The position numbers were made by a program, and so were the translations under genes. A model generated the notes under the pieces. That model was not told the origin of the DNA. It saw nothing but the letters and a program-made list of their open reading frames with translations, and did no database searches. A DNA stretch of 64,000 bases from Gammaproteobacteria bacterium (GTDB taxonomy: Bacteria; Pseudomonadota; Gammaproteobacteria; Legionellales; Legionellaceae): assembly GCA_030428185.1 (NCBI GenBank), contig JAUICE010000004.1, positions 1 to 64,000 of the forward strand. Reading direction: 5' to 3'. Positions 1 to 11,290 of this stretch are shown piece after piece. Numbering within the stretch: the first letter of the stretch is position 1; each line of letters begins with the position of its first letter.

Positions 1-1
1 T

Positions 2-562
2 CCTATCATCGAAACACAAGCAGGTGACGTGTCAGCGTTCGTGCCAACAAACGTGATTTCAATAACAGACGGTCAGATTTTCTTAGATGTTGATTTATTC
101 AATGCAGGAACTAGACCCGCAATTAACTCAGGCCTTTCTGTTTCTCGTGTGGGTGGTGCAGCTCAAACAAAAATTGTTAAGAAGTTTGGTGGAGGTGTGC
201 GTTTAGCATCAGCGCAGTTCAGAGAGCTTGAAGCGTTTGCGCAGTTTGCATCTGATCTAGATGAAGCAACACGTAAACAGCTCGATCACGGTCAGCGTAT
301 TACTGAGCTTATGAAACAAGCCCAGTTTTCACCACTAAGTGTTGCTGAAATGGCAGTAAGTCTTTATGCAGTAGACAAAGGATTTTTATCTGATGTTGAA
401 GTTAAAGATATTGCACGTTTCGAGCATGCGCTATTAGATTATATGAAAGCTCAACATACAGAACTAATGGCAGACATCAATTCATCAGGCGCCTTCAATG
501 ATATGGTTGATGGGAAGTTAAAAGAGGCCATTTCATCATTTAAAGAAACAGGTAGCTGGTAA
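2..562 (+). CDS. atpA: ATP synthase F1 subunit alpha, C-terminal part (gene starts left of window)
   Basis: This is the last 186 residues or so of the alpha subunit of the F1 sector of the proton-translocating ATP synthase; alpha and beta alternate in the catalytic hexamer. The reading frame is open from base 2, and the peptide contains the family-typical stretch [20 protein letters not shown] followed by [13 protein letters not shown], which sits near the nucleotide-binding interface. The rest is the helical C-terminal domain. The 5' end, with its own Walker A region, is outside the window. The stop codon is 5 bases before the atpG start, as expected in the atp operon. Identity is certain; only the start is missing. 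Confidence 0.98.
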   Translation, partial: PIIETQAGDVSAFVPTNVISITDGQIFLDVDLFNAGTRPAINSGLSVSRVGGAAQTKIVKKFGGGVRLASAQFRELEAFAQFASDLDEATRKQLDHGQRITELMKQAQFSPLSVAEMAVSLYAVDKGFLSDVEVKDIARFEHALLDYMKAQHTELMADINSSGAFNDMVDGKLKEAISSFKETGSW

Positions 563-567
563 CTGTT

Positions 568-1434
568 ATGGCAGGTGCAAAAGAGATTCGCAATAAAATT
601 GCGAGCATTAAAAAAACGCAAAAAATTACTCGCGCAATGGAAATGGTTGCCGCGAGTAAAATGCGTAAAACACAAGAACGTATGCGCTCTTCACGTCCGT
701 ATGCGAATAAAATTTATGAAGTGATTAAGCACTTGGCTTACGGGCATGCTGAATATCGTCATCCTTTTCTTGAAGAGCGGGAAGTCAAACGATGTGGTGT
801 CATCGTTGTCTCGACAGATAGAGGTTTATGCGGTGGCTTAAATACCAATCTCTTTAAAACCGTTACTGAGTTCGTATCAGAACAAAAAAGCAAAGAGATT
901 GATTTAGATTTTGCGCTATTTGGACGTAAGGCTGAAAATTTTTTCCGTCGTATGGGTGGTAATATTATTGCTTTCACCGATGGGTTAGGTGATACGCCAA
1001 GTGTCAGTGAGCTTTTAGGCACAGTTAAGGTAATGCTGGATGCTTATCGAGAAGGCAAAATAGACGCTTTATATATTGCGTATAATAATTTTGTGAACAC
1101 TATGACCCAGCGGCCAACGATGCAGCAGTTGTTACCTTTGCCAAAGGCAGAAGAAGAAAGTGATGAGTTAAAGCATTACTGGGATTATATTTACGAGCCA
1201 GAAGCAAAGTTATTACTTGATGAACTCTTAACTCGTTATATTGAGTTTCAAGTGTATCAGGCAGTTGTTGAAAATATTGCATCTGAACAAGCTGCGAAAA
1301 TGATTTCAATGAGAAGCGCATCTGATAATGCAGGTGAACTCATTAAAGAGTTTCAGTTGGCATATAATAAAGCTCGTCAGGCAGCGATTACGCAGGAGCT
1401 TGCGGAAATTGTAAGTGGTGCAGCAGCACTGTAG
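568..1434 (+). CDS. atpG: ATP synthase F1 subunit gamma
   Basis: Gamma is the rotating central stalk that couples proton flow through Fo to catalysis in the alpha-beta hexamer. The 288-residue product has the usual length and begins [20 protein letters not shown], the long N-terminal coiled-coil helix of gamma. A GLCGGLN motif lies near residue 90 and the C-terminal helix contains [17 protein letters not shown], both family hallmarks. The ATG follows the atpA stop by 5 bases and lies in the normal order atpA-atpG-atpD-atpC. No anomaly is seen. Confidence 0.98.
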   Translation: MAGAKEIRNKIASIKKTQKITRAMEMVAASKMRKTQERMRSSRPYANKIYEVIKHLAYGHAEYRHPFLEEREVKRCGVIVVSTDRGLCGGLNTNLFKTVTEFVSEQKSKEIDLDFALFGRKAENFFRRMGGNIIAFTDGLGDTPSVSELLGTVKVMLDAYREGKIDALYIAYNNFVNTMTQRPTMQQLLPLPKAEEESDELKHYWDYIYEPEAKLLLDELLTRYIEFQVYQAVVENIASEQAAKMISMRSASDNAGELIKEFQLAYNKARQAAITQELAEIVSGAAAL

Positions 1435-1472
1435 TTTAGCGTTTTGAGATATTTAAAAGAGTACTCTTATAA

Positions 1473-2861
<1,389 letters not shown>

Positions 2862-2870
2862 GAGGTTCTC

Positions 2871-3290
2871 ATGACGCAGGTCGTTCGTGTTGATATCGTA
2901 AGTGCTGAGAAATCTATTTTCTCTGGCGAAGCGGAAATGGTTGTTGCTACTGGTGTTCAAGGTGAACTTGGAGTTGTGCCTGGGCATGCGCCACTTTTGA
3001 CTATGCTAAAGCCGGGTGAGGTTCGTGTGACCAAGCAATTTGGTGATGTTGAACTTTATTATATTTCTGGTGGTTTTTTGGAAGTACAACCTCATCGTGT
3101 TACGGTTTTAGCCGATGAGGCGGTTCGTGCTGATTCATTGAATGAAGCTGAAGCGCTTAAAGCGAAAGAGCGAGCTGAAGAAGCCTTAAAAAATCGTGAT
3201 GCTGACTTTGACTACTCTAAAGCCGCAGCTGAACTTGCACGTGCAGCAGCCCAAATTTCTGCCATTAAAAAACTACGTAAAAAATTATAA
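2871..3290 (+). CDS. atpC: ATP synthase F1 subunit epsilon
   Basis: Epsilon binds gamma at the base of the central stalk and inhibits ATP hydrolysis. The 139-residue product shows the N-terminal beta sandwich ([18 protein letters not shown], then [21 protein letters not shown]) and a C-terminal helical hairpin rich in Ala and Glu, the inhibitory element. It starts 9 bases after atpD with AAGAGG as ribosome binding site and is the last gene of the operon. A stem-loop lies just after its stop codon. Confidence 0.97.
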   Translation: MTQVVRVDIVSAEKSIFSGEAEMVVATGVQGELGVVPGHAPLLTMLKPGEVRVTKQFGDVELYYISGGFLEVQPHRVTVLADEAVRADSLNEAEALKAKERAEEALKNRDADFDYSKAAAELARAAAQISAIKKLRKKL

Positions 3291-3304
3291 TTAAATCAGT
3301 AGAT

Positions 3305-3338
3305 TAAGCCTTGAGATGAAGTAAATTCTCAGGGCTTA
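3305..3338 (+). terminator. Probable terminator of the atp operon
   Basis: TAAGCC-T-TGAGA pairs with TCTCA-G-GGCTTA across a loop of about 10 bases, giving a stem of roughly 12 pairs 14 bases after the atpC stop. The following bases are T-rich, with a TTTTTT run near 3350, but the T run does not follow the stem directly. Its placement at the end of the operon supports termination. Confidence 0.6.
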
Positions 3339-3556
3339 TCGAGCATTTCATTTTTTCATCATAAATTATTTTAGTCTCAAAATAACGTCTTACTAAACAT
3401 GTTGTTATAACTAATTTAGCCATAATAATGTCAAGAACAAAGTTTAGTGCATCTTCACTTCCATTGGGTATACAATATATTGGCTGTGCTATGGTTGACA
3501 GTTACAAAGCCAACGAAATGGATTTTTCTTGGTGTCAAATAAAAAGGGAGATGAAC

Positions 3557-3895
3557 ATGCGTAAGTTGTTAATAGTTCTACTTGTATTTTCTTATCAAAT
3601 GGCTTTTGCTTCAAAATATGTTATATGTACTGATCCACAACCTAAGTCAGTATATTTATGCTGTAAAAAAAGGAGCGAAGGTAAATCCCGCGGCTATTAC
3701 ATAGGATGGGTAAAAAATAGAAATTGTAAAAGTCTTGGTTCTGGTTGGTCAGGAAGTGATAGATGTAGGAGTAGTAGTAGAGTTTTCAAGCCTCTCAACT
3801 ACAAAGGTTTCAGGAACGTGTGTAAGGCATGGTCAGATCATAAATGCCCAAATAAACAGTTTTGTAATTACAATAAAATAAAACAAAGCCTATAA
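3557..3895 (+). CDS. Small Cys-rich exported protein, unknown function
   Basis: The 112-residue product starts at the ATG of MRKLLIVLLV, chosen because GGGAG lies 6 bases upstream; the open frame extends further 5' without a good start. The first 20 residues form a Sec signal peptide with likely cleavage after AFA. The mature part is basic and has eight cysteines, including an adjacent CC pair, which suggests a disulfide-stabilised periplasmic or secreted protein. I do not recognise the family. It stands alone between the atp terminator and its own strong terminator, so it is probably monocistronic. It belongs to the accessory block that separates atpC from glmU. Confidence 0.6.
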   Translation: MRKLLIVLLVFSYQMAFASKYVICTDPQPKSVYLCCKKRSEGKSRGYYIGWVKNRNCKSLGSGWSGSDRCRSSSRVFKPLNYKGFRNVCKAWSDHKCPNKQFCNYNKIKQSL

Positions 3896-3924
3896 CGACA
3901 TAAATGACTCACATAGGTCGGCAT

Positions 3925-3964
3925 AACCTCCTTAGAATACGTTATCAAATAAGGAGGTTTTTTT
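3925..3964 (+). terminator. Rho-independent terminator
   Basis: AACCTCCTTA pairs perfectly with TAAGGAGGTT over a 15-base loop and is followed directly by a run of Ts to 3964. It lies about 30 bases after the stop of the small Cys-rich gene, which it should terminate. Confidence 0.85.
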
Positions 3965-4093
3965 ATGCTCAAAGAGAAGGATAGGAGTATAGTAAAAAAC
4001 TTAAGCATTATTGCTTTTTACCAGGAATCATTTTAATCTTTCATGATTCACTTGCTGTAAGCATGTCAATATGGACTTTTACAAGGATTTTGC

Positions 4094-5707
4094 GTGAGAC
4101 TTCGAGTTATCATTTGCTTAGTTATTAGCTTCGCTGTTACTTCATGTGTCAGAACGAATCAATTTAATCAAGCCAGTGGTACCACTAAGCAATTGGCCTT
4201 TCAAGGTATAGAGCAAATTAAGCGAGGCCGTTACGCAAAAGCACGTCATTACTTCTCTATTGCTTTAAAACAAGATCCAAAAGATTGCCAAATTCACTTT
4301 CTTAACGCGCTTTCCTATCAGCTTGAAGGTAAGGGAGGTAGCTATCGTTTATTAGATGTCGCTTCAGTTGGTTACCAAACCGCAGTTAAGTTCTGCCCGC
4401 GATTTCCTTGGGCATATTATTATTGGGGCTTAATTGAGTTTCAAAAGAAAAACTATACAAAAGCTGAATTCCTATTTTCTCAGGCTTATCGCTATGGTCG
4501 ACGACGCAGTAAGCCATTGTTGACGTATCTTTCGGCATTTATTGACAGCGCTTATCGCAATAATGATCTCAAGACCATTAATGCTTTGATCAGACAGTTG
4601 AAAAAAGTTAGCCCACATTCCGAGCTGCTAAAACAGTTACAAAAGATGCGCAAAAACTTAGAGAGAGCGGCTCCTGAAAGAGATGAAGAGCGCAAAGACT
4701 TTTATAAAAGTGATTTAAGTGCACCACATAAGAAGCAGGTATTTGTTGATGCCATTGTTATATTGGCAAGAGAAAATGAAGAGCATAAGCGTGGTGTGAA
4801 TCTATTATCAGGCTTGCAATTACAATACGGTAATAGTTTGGCGTTCAATAATTACAGTACCAATGGTTGGGATAAATATATTGGGATCTTAAATGCTAAT
4901 TCAGATGTGCTTTCAGGGTCGATTCCCAGCTTGGCTTGGGGTAAATTATTTACCAATACGATTTCTATTCCAACGGTTACTTATAATTTAAATATTTTCA
5001 ATGATTTTACCGAGCATGATCATGTTTTATCGAGGCCAACCTTACTTGCAAGCGACGGTGTTCCAGCAACTTACTTTGTGGGAAAGGAGCTACTGTTAGG
5101 TGTATCAGGAATTAATACAGGGGAAGTTTCACGTTTTCCAATCGGTTTGATGATGTCTGTGACTCCGACATTTCTAGATGATGGCTCTATTGATTTTAAT
5201 ATTGAGATTGGTCGTGAAGTTTTAACCCAAACGGCAAGCTTTATTCGTAATAGTTTTGCTAATTCCGCACAAACAATCAAAGAAAACACAAAAACAAAGG
5301 TTAATTTACGTTATGGTGAAACAGTTATCATTAGTGCACTGACCGATGATGAAGTTTCAAATGCCGAAGATCGAACACCAGGTCTGGCTAAAGCGCCTAT
5401 TATTGGTAATTTTTTTAGACATGATGTTCGCTCTCACAAGCATGTTTCTTTGTTGGTACTATTAACACCACACTATGAAGTGAAGTTTAAAAGTAAAGAT
5501 CAAAGCCCTCAATACATCACTAATCGCTTACGAAAATACTATGAAAAAATTCTAATGACTCATCCTGTGAAGTTGAACTTAATCATTAAACGCTTGAGTA
5601 TGCTGCCAGTGAATCATATTTCATTAAAATATAACAAAGACTTTTATGGCAGAAGCACGATTAACTCAGCATTAACAGATAGCTTTAGAAAAATTGATGA
5701 ATTTTAA
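4094..5707 (+). CDS. TPR-containing secretin-domain lipoprotein
   Basis: The 537-residue product starts at GTG with AAGGA upstream. Its N terminus is a lipoprotein signal with Cys18 in VTSC. Residues about 30-150 look like TPR helices (for example KQLAFQGIEQIKRGRYAKAR and WAYYYWGLIEFQKKNYTKAE). From about residue 215 the sequence fits the secretin family of outer-membrane channels: QVFVDAIVILAREN, then GLMMSVTPTFLDDGSIDFNI, then TPGLAKAPIIGNFFRHD followed by LLVLLTPHYEV. That last block matches the conserved C-terminal secretin signature. No other type II/III secretion or pilus gene is nearby, so this is an orphan. It may be an outer-membrane gate of a pilus or secretion machine encoded elsewhere, or a stand-alone pore. 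The family call is firm, the role is not. Confidence 0.72.
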   Translation: MRLRVIICLVISFAVTSCVRTNQFNQASGTTKQLAFQGIEQIKRGRYAKARHYFSIALKQDPKDCQIHFLNALSYQLEGKGGSYRLLDVASVGYQTAVKFCPRFPWAYYYWGLIEFQKKNYTKAEFLFSQAYRYGRRRSKPLLTYLSAFIDSAYRNNDLKTINALIRQLKKVSPHSELLKQLQKMRKNLERAAPERDEERKDFYKSDLSAPHKKQVFVDAIVILARENEEHKRGVNLLSGLQLQYGNSLAFNNYSTNGWDKYIGILNANSDVLSGSIPSLAWGKLFTNTISIPTVTYNLNIFNDFTEHDHVLSRPTLLASDGVPATYFVGKELLLGVSGINTGEVSRFPIGLMMSVTPTFLDDGSIDFNIEIGREVLTQTASFIRNSFANSAQTIKENTKTKVNLRYGETVIISALTDDEVSNAEDRTPGLAKAPIIGNFFRHDVRSHKHVSLLVLLTPHYEVKFKSKDQSPQYITNRLRKYYEKILMTHPVKLNLIIKRLSMLPVNHISLKYNKDFYGRSTINSALTDSFRKIDEF

Positions 5708-5853
5708 TCGCTTGTTTTAACACATTTTTAATTATTGATAATCTTTGATGTTCAGAGGTTATTTATCAATGATCAGCCTTTTCGATCTTTTTGATAAAAA
5801 AAACATCACCATGGTCTATAATAAATCCATAATGTTTTTTGTTGTTCTAAACT

Positions 5854-8800
5854 ATGCCCGAGAAAGAAGAAGATCAAATAAAATCAAAAGATTACATGCG
5901 CTTAACTCAACCTTTAGAGCGTTCAGAAGCCGCCAAAATTTTACAAAGACGATGGCGCTATCACCAGGCAGAGAAGCATAGAAGTCAGTTGTTAGAAAAA
6001 AACAAACATGTTTTTAAATTTATACAAGAACTTATGGAGCTAAAAAAAGAGCCATTGAGTGATGTGGATATAGATAAACAAACAGAGTACTTGTTAAGCA
6101 CCTTCTTTAAAGGGGTAAAAGATAGTCGTGGTTATTCCTTGAGATCCTCTGTTAGGTGTTTGGTAGATCATATAGCTTCGCTACCACCTGAGAGAAATAT
6201 GAGTTTATTCATTCGCCCACTGATAAACTATGAGGCATTAAGGGTTTTTTTAAGCCGTAATGAGATTTACGGTTTTGAGGAATTGGCTAACTTGCTCAGG
6301 GCTTTTACGTATTCTTCTTTAAGTGATGAGGATTTTGCACAGGCTAGTGAATATGTTGCAAAGAGCCTTAGTAACGAAAAATTTAGTGGGAAAGCGCGCG
6401 CAGATTATTATGTTGAAGCAGAACACTGGGTTAAAACTTCAAATGAGTCTAAGCCTTCTGTTGGAAAGCAGCTTTCTAGAGGTGATATTGGTGAGGCGAT
6501 AAAACTTGCAAGTATCATTCAACAAGATGATTATACAAAACTACCTTTTGAGCTTGATAACTTTGAATTTCATTTATTAAAGGCGTTAGAAAAAGGATAT
6601 ATTTGTTTTGAACAGTATTATACGGCGTATATGTTATACAGCGGTCAGCAAGTGTTTCAGACAGAATCTATTTCTAAGTTAGAGGTAGATATACAAAAGC
6701 AGCCGTGTATTGAGTTTATTAAACATCAAAACGAAGAGGCAAAGGAACGACTACAGCGTGAATTAATAAAAGCAAAAGCAACAGGTCGAGCGCTTCAGTA
6801 TTATACCTTAAACTTAAAACCACCATCCGATAGTTTTTTGGCCGATCACTTAGTATCTTACGGAGCAGCACGTAAGCTTAGTGATACTTCATATACCGTA
6901 CTTAAACACTATATAGAAACTAAATCGAAGGATAGCACAGAGCAAGCTCAACTGCTTAGGGCACTTTTAGATTTAAAACATGATAGACATTCAGTTAGAA
7001 ATAACGCTAGGAATCTATTACTCCCGTTTATTCAAAAACACTATGCGAAGTCGTATGTTAAGAGTGAACAAGATATTCAATATATAGCAAATTTTATTAG
7101 AACAGGTGCTAACATACCATGGGTTGCAATATCAGATGATCCAAGTGGCTCTATTTCCATAGTTATTTTACCTGGTGAAACTATATCACCAGTATTAAGC
7201 GCTCTTTATGGTAAAAATGCAGTAACCATTTCTCCACATTTTGGTAGGCAGGAGCTAAGGCAACAAGGTGCGTACTTTAGTGGTGCAATTAGCAGACAGC
7301 AATATATTGACGACGGTCCATCTATCAGAGCAGTAAATAGTTATACCCTTTTATATCCGGAGAGTGTGTTGCAGTCTCAGCCAACAAGACCAGTGGAGAT
7401 CTCTAATCCACTGGGCTTACAAAAGCCTGGATTAACGCATAATGTTAGATTATCGGCACATATACGTTCAGCACATGATATTTATCATGCAAATAGAATC
7501 AGTGGGATGCCTTCAGCTCCTATATTATGGCTTATACAGTTATTAACTGAAAAAATGGGGATTGCACCTACAGGTTTAGATATATCTAAGGTGCTAGAAA
7601 AGCTTATAGATGCTGAATTTACTTTTTCAAAGCAACACGAAACTGACTCAGAAAAAATACAGATATTAATAGCGTTGTTTTCTGCGATAAAGTTGAATTT
7701 TTCTATAGATGTAAAAGTGGGTAACTTACCCTCATTTGATGGTTTATTGTTGCTAGTCAGCTTGGATGAAAATGATATTTCAAATGATGTTTGGATGGGA
7801 TTAAATCCTAGTGAATTTTTTTCAGAAAACACCTTAGATATCATAGTTGATAGCGCTAATGCTAATGATAATAAGAAAGAGATATTAAGTAGATTTAAAA
7901 CCGAACTAGGTAAGGGAAACTACGATCGATGTAAAGAGTTGGCGGTTAAGCTTAAGCTCTCCCGTTGGTATGTGAGTGCCTTAATAGAAAAACGTGAATA
8001 TCAGTTATTTAAAGATGATTTTTTGGATGCTTTTAAACGAGATAATCCTTGTGATAAAGCCTCTCAGATCATTACCTACATTCTTTACCAGAGATTAGTT
8101 AGTGAGGGTATGATATCAAAAGAAGATATCGTATCAAAATTGACATCGTTGATGATAAGAATGAATAAAATAGGTGTCTCTAATGTATTTTATTGGTCAG
8201 CAAATAGTGGTATTTATTTTACTAAAGAGGTCAGGGACATTGTTAGAAAAACGGCTGTTTTAGAGGCACATCGTGTATATTATAGTATTCGAGGGTCGAG
8301 CTACTCTTTAGCAAATATTAAGCCGGTTGTTTTGTTTGATAAGATTCATGCAGCAATATCACATCTAGAGTCTACTTATGAGGTGCGCATAGAAAAGTTT
8401 AAAGCCTTTTGCTCTGCACGTAGTGATAATTTAGCATCTTTGATTGATTTAGTTGATAAGCTTAAAAGTATAGATGTTGATAATTTGATTGCTTACATAG
8501 AAAAGAATCCTTTGGGCTGCTCATCTGAAATATGTTGTTATCAGTTTATGTTGCAAACAGCTATTGATGATGACAAAAAAACATTAAAACATGATTTATT
8601 ACAACGCTTTTTTGGATTTAGCTTTAAAACACCCGCAGATCACTGGTTCACTCTGGCTTGTACAACTGGTCTTTCTGAAAGTCTATATTTTGAAAAAAAG
8701 ACAGGGAAATTTTCTTTTGTCGGTTTAGCTGATGATACTCTAAAAAGTGCTGACTTATCTTGGAGTGATGAGCAAAAGATAGCAATTATTAAAAAGTATT

Positions 8801-9453
8801 TAGCAGCACAGTTGAGTCTTTTTGAAAAAAGAGAGTCCTTATACAGAAACTTATCCATGCATATACTACATTTTTTCAAAGCGCTTGGACGTGAGAAATC
8901 ATTTGATGAATTTATTTTAATCATAGCCAAAATGACAGAAACAACGTTATCTGATAATACGATTCAAGAAAAGATAGAGTTACTGTTTAAAGTGACTGAA
9001 GCGAGCTTTTCAAAATTAGATATGATTATAAATGAGCATGAGGAAAACGTACCTTCATTTGAGCTTAACTTCTTAGATATGAATGCACGTTTTATGGCCC
9101 TTGCGCGATTATTTAAGCACTATCACCGGCAAGCTGAATATCAGCAATTACAAGAAATGTTTGCAACTCAGATAGAGAAGCTATTAGAGACGATCCCTGA
9201 TAGTGATCATCGAAAAGCTGATTTTATACATTTTATTCGTGATAGTGCTACAGAAAACTTTTTTCATATTTTAGGCCCTGAAGATACAAAACCCAAAGGA
9301 GCTCGATTTTTTGATGAAAAAACAGGGGCAACAAGATCACACCTAGAGCGTTTTAGAGGATCGTTAGAGAGTAAAGAGAAGGCCCTGCGTGAAGCATATC
9401 TTGCTGAAGATAAGGCTCTGTTAGAGCAAGGTGCTCAAAAACCAAAAACATAA
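5854..9453 (+). CDS. Large protein with N-terminal IQ-like motif, candidate secreted effector
   Basis: A 1199-residue protein with no signal peptide or clear membrane segment. Residues 25-43 read EAAKILQRRWRYHQAEKHR, which resembles the eukaryotic IQ calmodulin-binding motif (L30-Q31, R35, then basic residues). The rest is mostly helical without a fold I recognise; there is a distinct patch around residues 440-580 with several His residues (for example SAHDIYHANRISGMP). The C-terminal 40 residues are rich in Glu, Lys and Ala and resemble the E-block tails of Dot/Icm substrates in Legionellales. No ribosome binding site is obvious before the ATG. Translocation and calmodulin binding are inferences from composition and motif only. 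Confidence 0.6.
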   Translation: MPEKEEDQIKSKDYMRLTQPLERSEAAKILQRRWRYHQAEKHRSQLLEKNKHVFKFIQELMELKKEPLSDVDIDKQTEYLLSTFFKGVKDSRGYSLRSSVRCLVDHIASLPPERNMSLFIRPLINYEALRVFLSRNEIYGFEELANLLRAFTYSSLSDEDFAQASEYVAKSLSNEKFSGKARADYYVEAEHWVKTSNESKPSVGKQLSRGDIGEAIKLASIIQQDDYTKLPFELDNFEFHLLKALEKGYICFEQYYTAYMLYSGQQVFQTESISKLEVDIQKQPCIEFIKHQNEEAKERLQRELIKAKATGRALQYYTLNLKPPSDSFLADHLVSYGAARKLSDTSYTVLKHYIETKSKDSTEQAQLLRALLDLKHDRHSVRNNARNLLLPFIQKHYAKSYVKSEQDIQYIANFIRTGANIPWVAISDDPSGSISIVILPGETISPVLSALYGKNAVTISPHFGRQELRQQGAYFSGAISRQQYIDDGPSIRAVNSYTLLYPESVLQSQPTRPVEISNPLGLQKPGLTHNVRLSAHIRSAHDIYHANRISGMPSAPILWLIQLLTEKMGIAPTGLDISKVLEKLIDAEFTFSKQHETDSEKIQILIALFSAIKLNFSIDVKVGNLPSFDGLLLLVSLDENDISNDVWMGLNPSEFFSENTLDIIVDSANANDNKKEILSRFKTELGKGNYDRCKELAVKLKLSRWYVSALIEKREYQLFKDDFLDAFKRDNPCDKASQIITYILYQRLVSEGMISKEDIVSKLTSLMIRMNKIGVSNVFYWSANSGIYFTKEVRDIVRKTAVLEAHRVYYSIRGSSYSLANIKPVVLFDKIHAAISHLESTYEVRIEKFKAFCSARSDNLASLIDLVDKLKSIDVDNLIAYIEKNPLGCSSEICCYQFMLQTAIDDDKKTLKHDLLQRFFGFSFKTPADHWFTLACTTGLSESLYFEKKTGKFSFVGLADDTLKSADLSWSDEQKIAIIKKYLAAQLSLFEKRESLYRNLSMHILHFFKALGREKSFDEFILIIAKMTETTLSDNTIQEKIELLFKVTEASFSKLDMIINEHEENVPSFELNFLDMNARFMALARLFKHYHRQAEYQQLQEMFATQIEKLLETIPDSDHRKADFIHFIRDSATENFFHILGPEDTKPKGARFFDEKTGATRSHLERFRGSLESKEKALREAYLAEDKALLEQGAQKPKT

Positions 9454-9469
9454 GTTGATTAACCTCTTC

Positions 9470-11290
9470 TTATTCTTTATTAAATGTAGCTTTGCACATT
9501 CCATTATCTATCCATAACTCGCTACCTACACAGTGGTGACAGTAAAAAAGTCCACTGGGATCATACTTGGCTTTTATTGCTAATAATTTACTATAATGGT
9601 CCCCCCAAAACGATTCTTGCCAATTTGGCTCGAAATAATCGGCCTCATTAGCATACGATCCACCATTTGGTGTTATCTGCCTGATGATATTTATGGCTTT
9701 GTTGACGCTCTGTGCTCTTTTTTCAGCAATATTGGTATCCCATTTTTTATAACCACTGCCCTCTGGAGAGTATTGAGCTATTAATAAAAGCCCTACTGCA
9801 TTGGTAAATTTTGGGCTAATAGATGTATGTTTACTTTGTGTGATTACAGATGATAGTGCACCTGAAAGCCCTTTATAAAAGTGTATATCTAGCGAATTAT
9901 ATCTTGTGGCGTTAAAAATTGATTCTGCTAATTTTTCAACTTTTTTTTGTGTAAATAGTGAAGCAGGTAGCAGTCGCGATGCCCAATTATATATGTGGCT
10001 AAACTCTTCTGGTGCAGTTACTCTATACCAAAAGTCATTGTTAGTCGCTCCTGGTAACGTATTTTTAATGACTAAATCCGGAAAATTCTTTTTTAGATAA
10101 TGATAGTGCCAAAATTTTCTTGGTATCATCTCATCAAACTTTAGATTCATTTGATAATCATCAGGATTTTTTGCTACATAGGTTAAAAGATACGACCATT
10201 GTTTCTTTGCTTCATCCTTAGTAATGCCTTGGAAAAATGACATCAGTTTTATTCGATCATGACCGAATGATGTGATAATCCCCCAGTGTTCATTATTTAA
10301 GTTTTTTAGATAAGACGATAAAAATAGGTGGATTAATGTTTTAAATGCTTTGTCTGATTTAGCTTGAATTTGGCCTTCCATCATTCCTATATGTTTAGGT
10401 AGAGGGTGGGTTTTCAGTGTCATCTTGGTCACTACGCCAAATGAGCCTCCGCCGCCCCCGCGAATCGCCCAAAATAAATCTGTATTTTTGCATTGATTTG
10501 CAGTGATGATGCGTCCATCTGCAGTGACTATTTCAGCCTCTAGAACATTACTTGCGCCCGTTCCAAAGTTTTTGGTGAAGAAGCCAAAACCACCTCCTTG
10601 AGTAAATCCTCCAGCAGCACCGACGGTCGTACACCCTCCTCCCTGAACATAACGTCCGTGTTTGTAGGTTACTTTTTCATAGACTTCTAGCCATTGTGTG
10701 CCGGCTTCGACGGTAACAGCGGGGATGGATTTTATATTTTTTGTGCACTCATGAGGAATAAAATTTTTGTGCACTTTAATATTGCGCATTAAATGTGTCC
10801 ATATTAAAAGCGATGCAGGTGGTGCATTTGAACGTCCTAAATAATCGTGTCCAGTTCCTTTAATGACTACGCGTAAATTGTGCTTTTTAGCAAATTGCAC
10901 AGCCTTAGAGATGTCTTCGGGTGTTTTGGCTGCAACGGCATAAAGACTAGGTGTTAGTTTCCAGGCTTGCCACCAGCCAGAATACTGGCTAATTGCTGGT
11001 CTACTTGATAAGTAGAAAGGATTTGAAAGGTGCTTCGTTGCAATACGGCACTCTTTACTCTTTTGATTTTTTTTACACGCATCTAGTGGTGAGACCAGCT
11101 GGATAAGTTTTCCTTTAAGAGACTTTTTTAATTGGCTCCATTCTTCCTTTTTAGGCCAGCATGGCTCTCCTATTTGGCAGCGACATGTCATTTTATGTGA
11201 TGAGGAAGTGTCTTTTTTTACTGTAGATGCATGACTGAGTGTTAGAGTGATTGATAGTAGTGCTAATAATATGCGTATAAAAAAAGTCAT
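9470..11290 (-). CDS. Exported FAD-dependent oxidase, berberine-bridge-enzyme type
   Basis: The 606-residue product has a signal peptide (first 21 residues, ending SHA). Residues about 110-300 form the PCMH-type FAD-binding domain: VVIKGTGHDYLGRS with His148, and VQGGGCTTVGAAGGF with Cys220. In berberine-bridge enzymes the matching His and Cys both bond covalently to FAD, so a bicovalent flavin is likely. The C terminus (ANEADYFEPNWQESFWGDHYSKL) matches the BBE domain. Relatives oxidise sugars, lignols or alkaloids; the substrate here is unknown. Several cysteines in the first 90 residues fit an oxidising compartment. The gene is convergent with the 1199-residue protein gene and has a long upstream gap. 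Confidence 0.85.
   Translation of the reverse strand: MTFFIRILLALLSITLTLSHASTVKKDTSSSHKMTCRCQIGEPCWPKKEEWSQLKKSLKGKLIQLVSPLDACKKNQKSKECRIATKHLSNPFYLSSRPAISQYSGWWQAWKLTPSLYAVAAKTPEDISKAVQFAKKHNLRVVIKGTGHDYLGRSNAPPASLLIWTHLMRNIKVHKNFIPHECTKNIKSIPAVTVEAGTQWLEVYEKVTYKHGRYVQGGGCTTVGAAGGFTQGGGFGFFTKNFGTGASNVLEAEIVTADGRIITANQCKNTDLFWAIRGGGGGSFGVVTKMTLKTHPLPKHIGMMEGQIQAKSDKAFKTLIHLFLSSYLKNLNNEHWGIITSFGHDRIKLMSFFQGITKDEAKKQWSYLLTYVAKNPDDYQMNLKFDEMIPRKFWHYHYLKKNFPDLVIKNTLPGATNNDFWYRVTAPEEFSHIYNWASRLLPASLFTQKKVEKLAESIFNATRYNSLDIHFYKGLSGALSSVITQSKHTSISPKFTNAVGLLLIAQYSPEGSGYKKWDTNIAEKRAQSVNKAINIIRQITPNGGSYANEADYFEPNWQESFWGDHYSKLLAIKAKYDPSGLFYCHHCVGSELWIDNGMCKATFNKE

Noticed and set aside
3976-3994. A 16-base word (AAGGATAGGAGTATAG) shared with the minus strand near 36032-36047 and nearly with 11573-11590, all intergenic.
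   Set aside because: In 64 kb of AT-rich sequence about one such 16-base match on either strand is expected by chance; flanks do not match further.
5745-5981. 78-codon frame overlapping the start of the 1199-residue protein gene.
   Set aside because: Composition is not protein-like and it overlaps a far longer, better supported gene.
9596-10100. Plus-strand frames of 62 and 64 codons within the FAD oxidase gene.
   Set aside because: They are antisense shadows of a clear family member.
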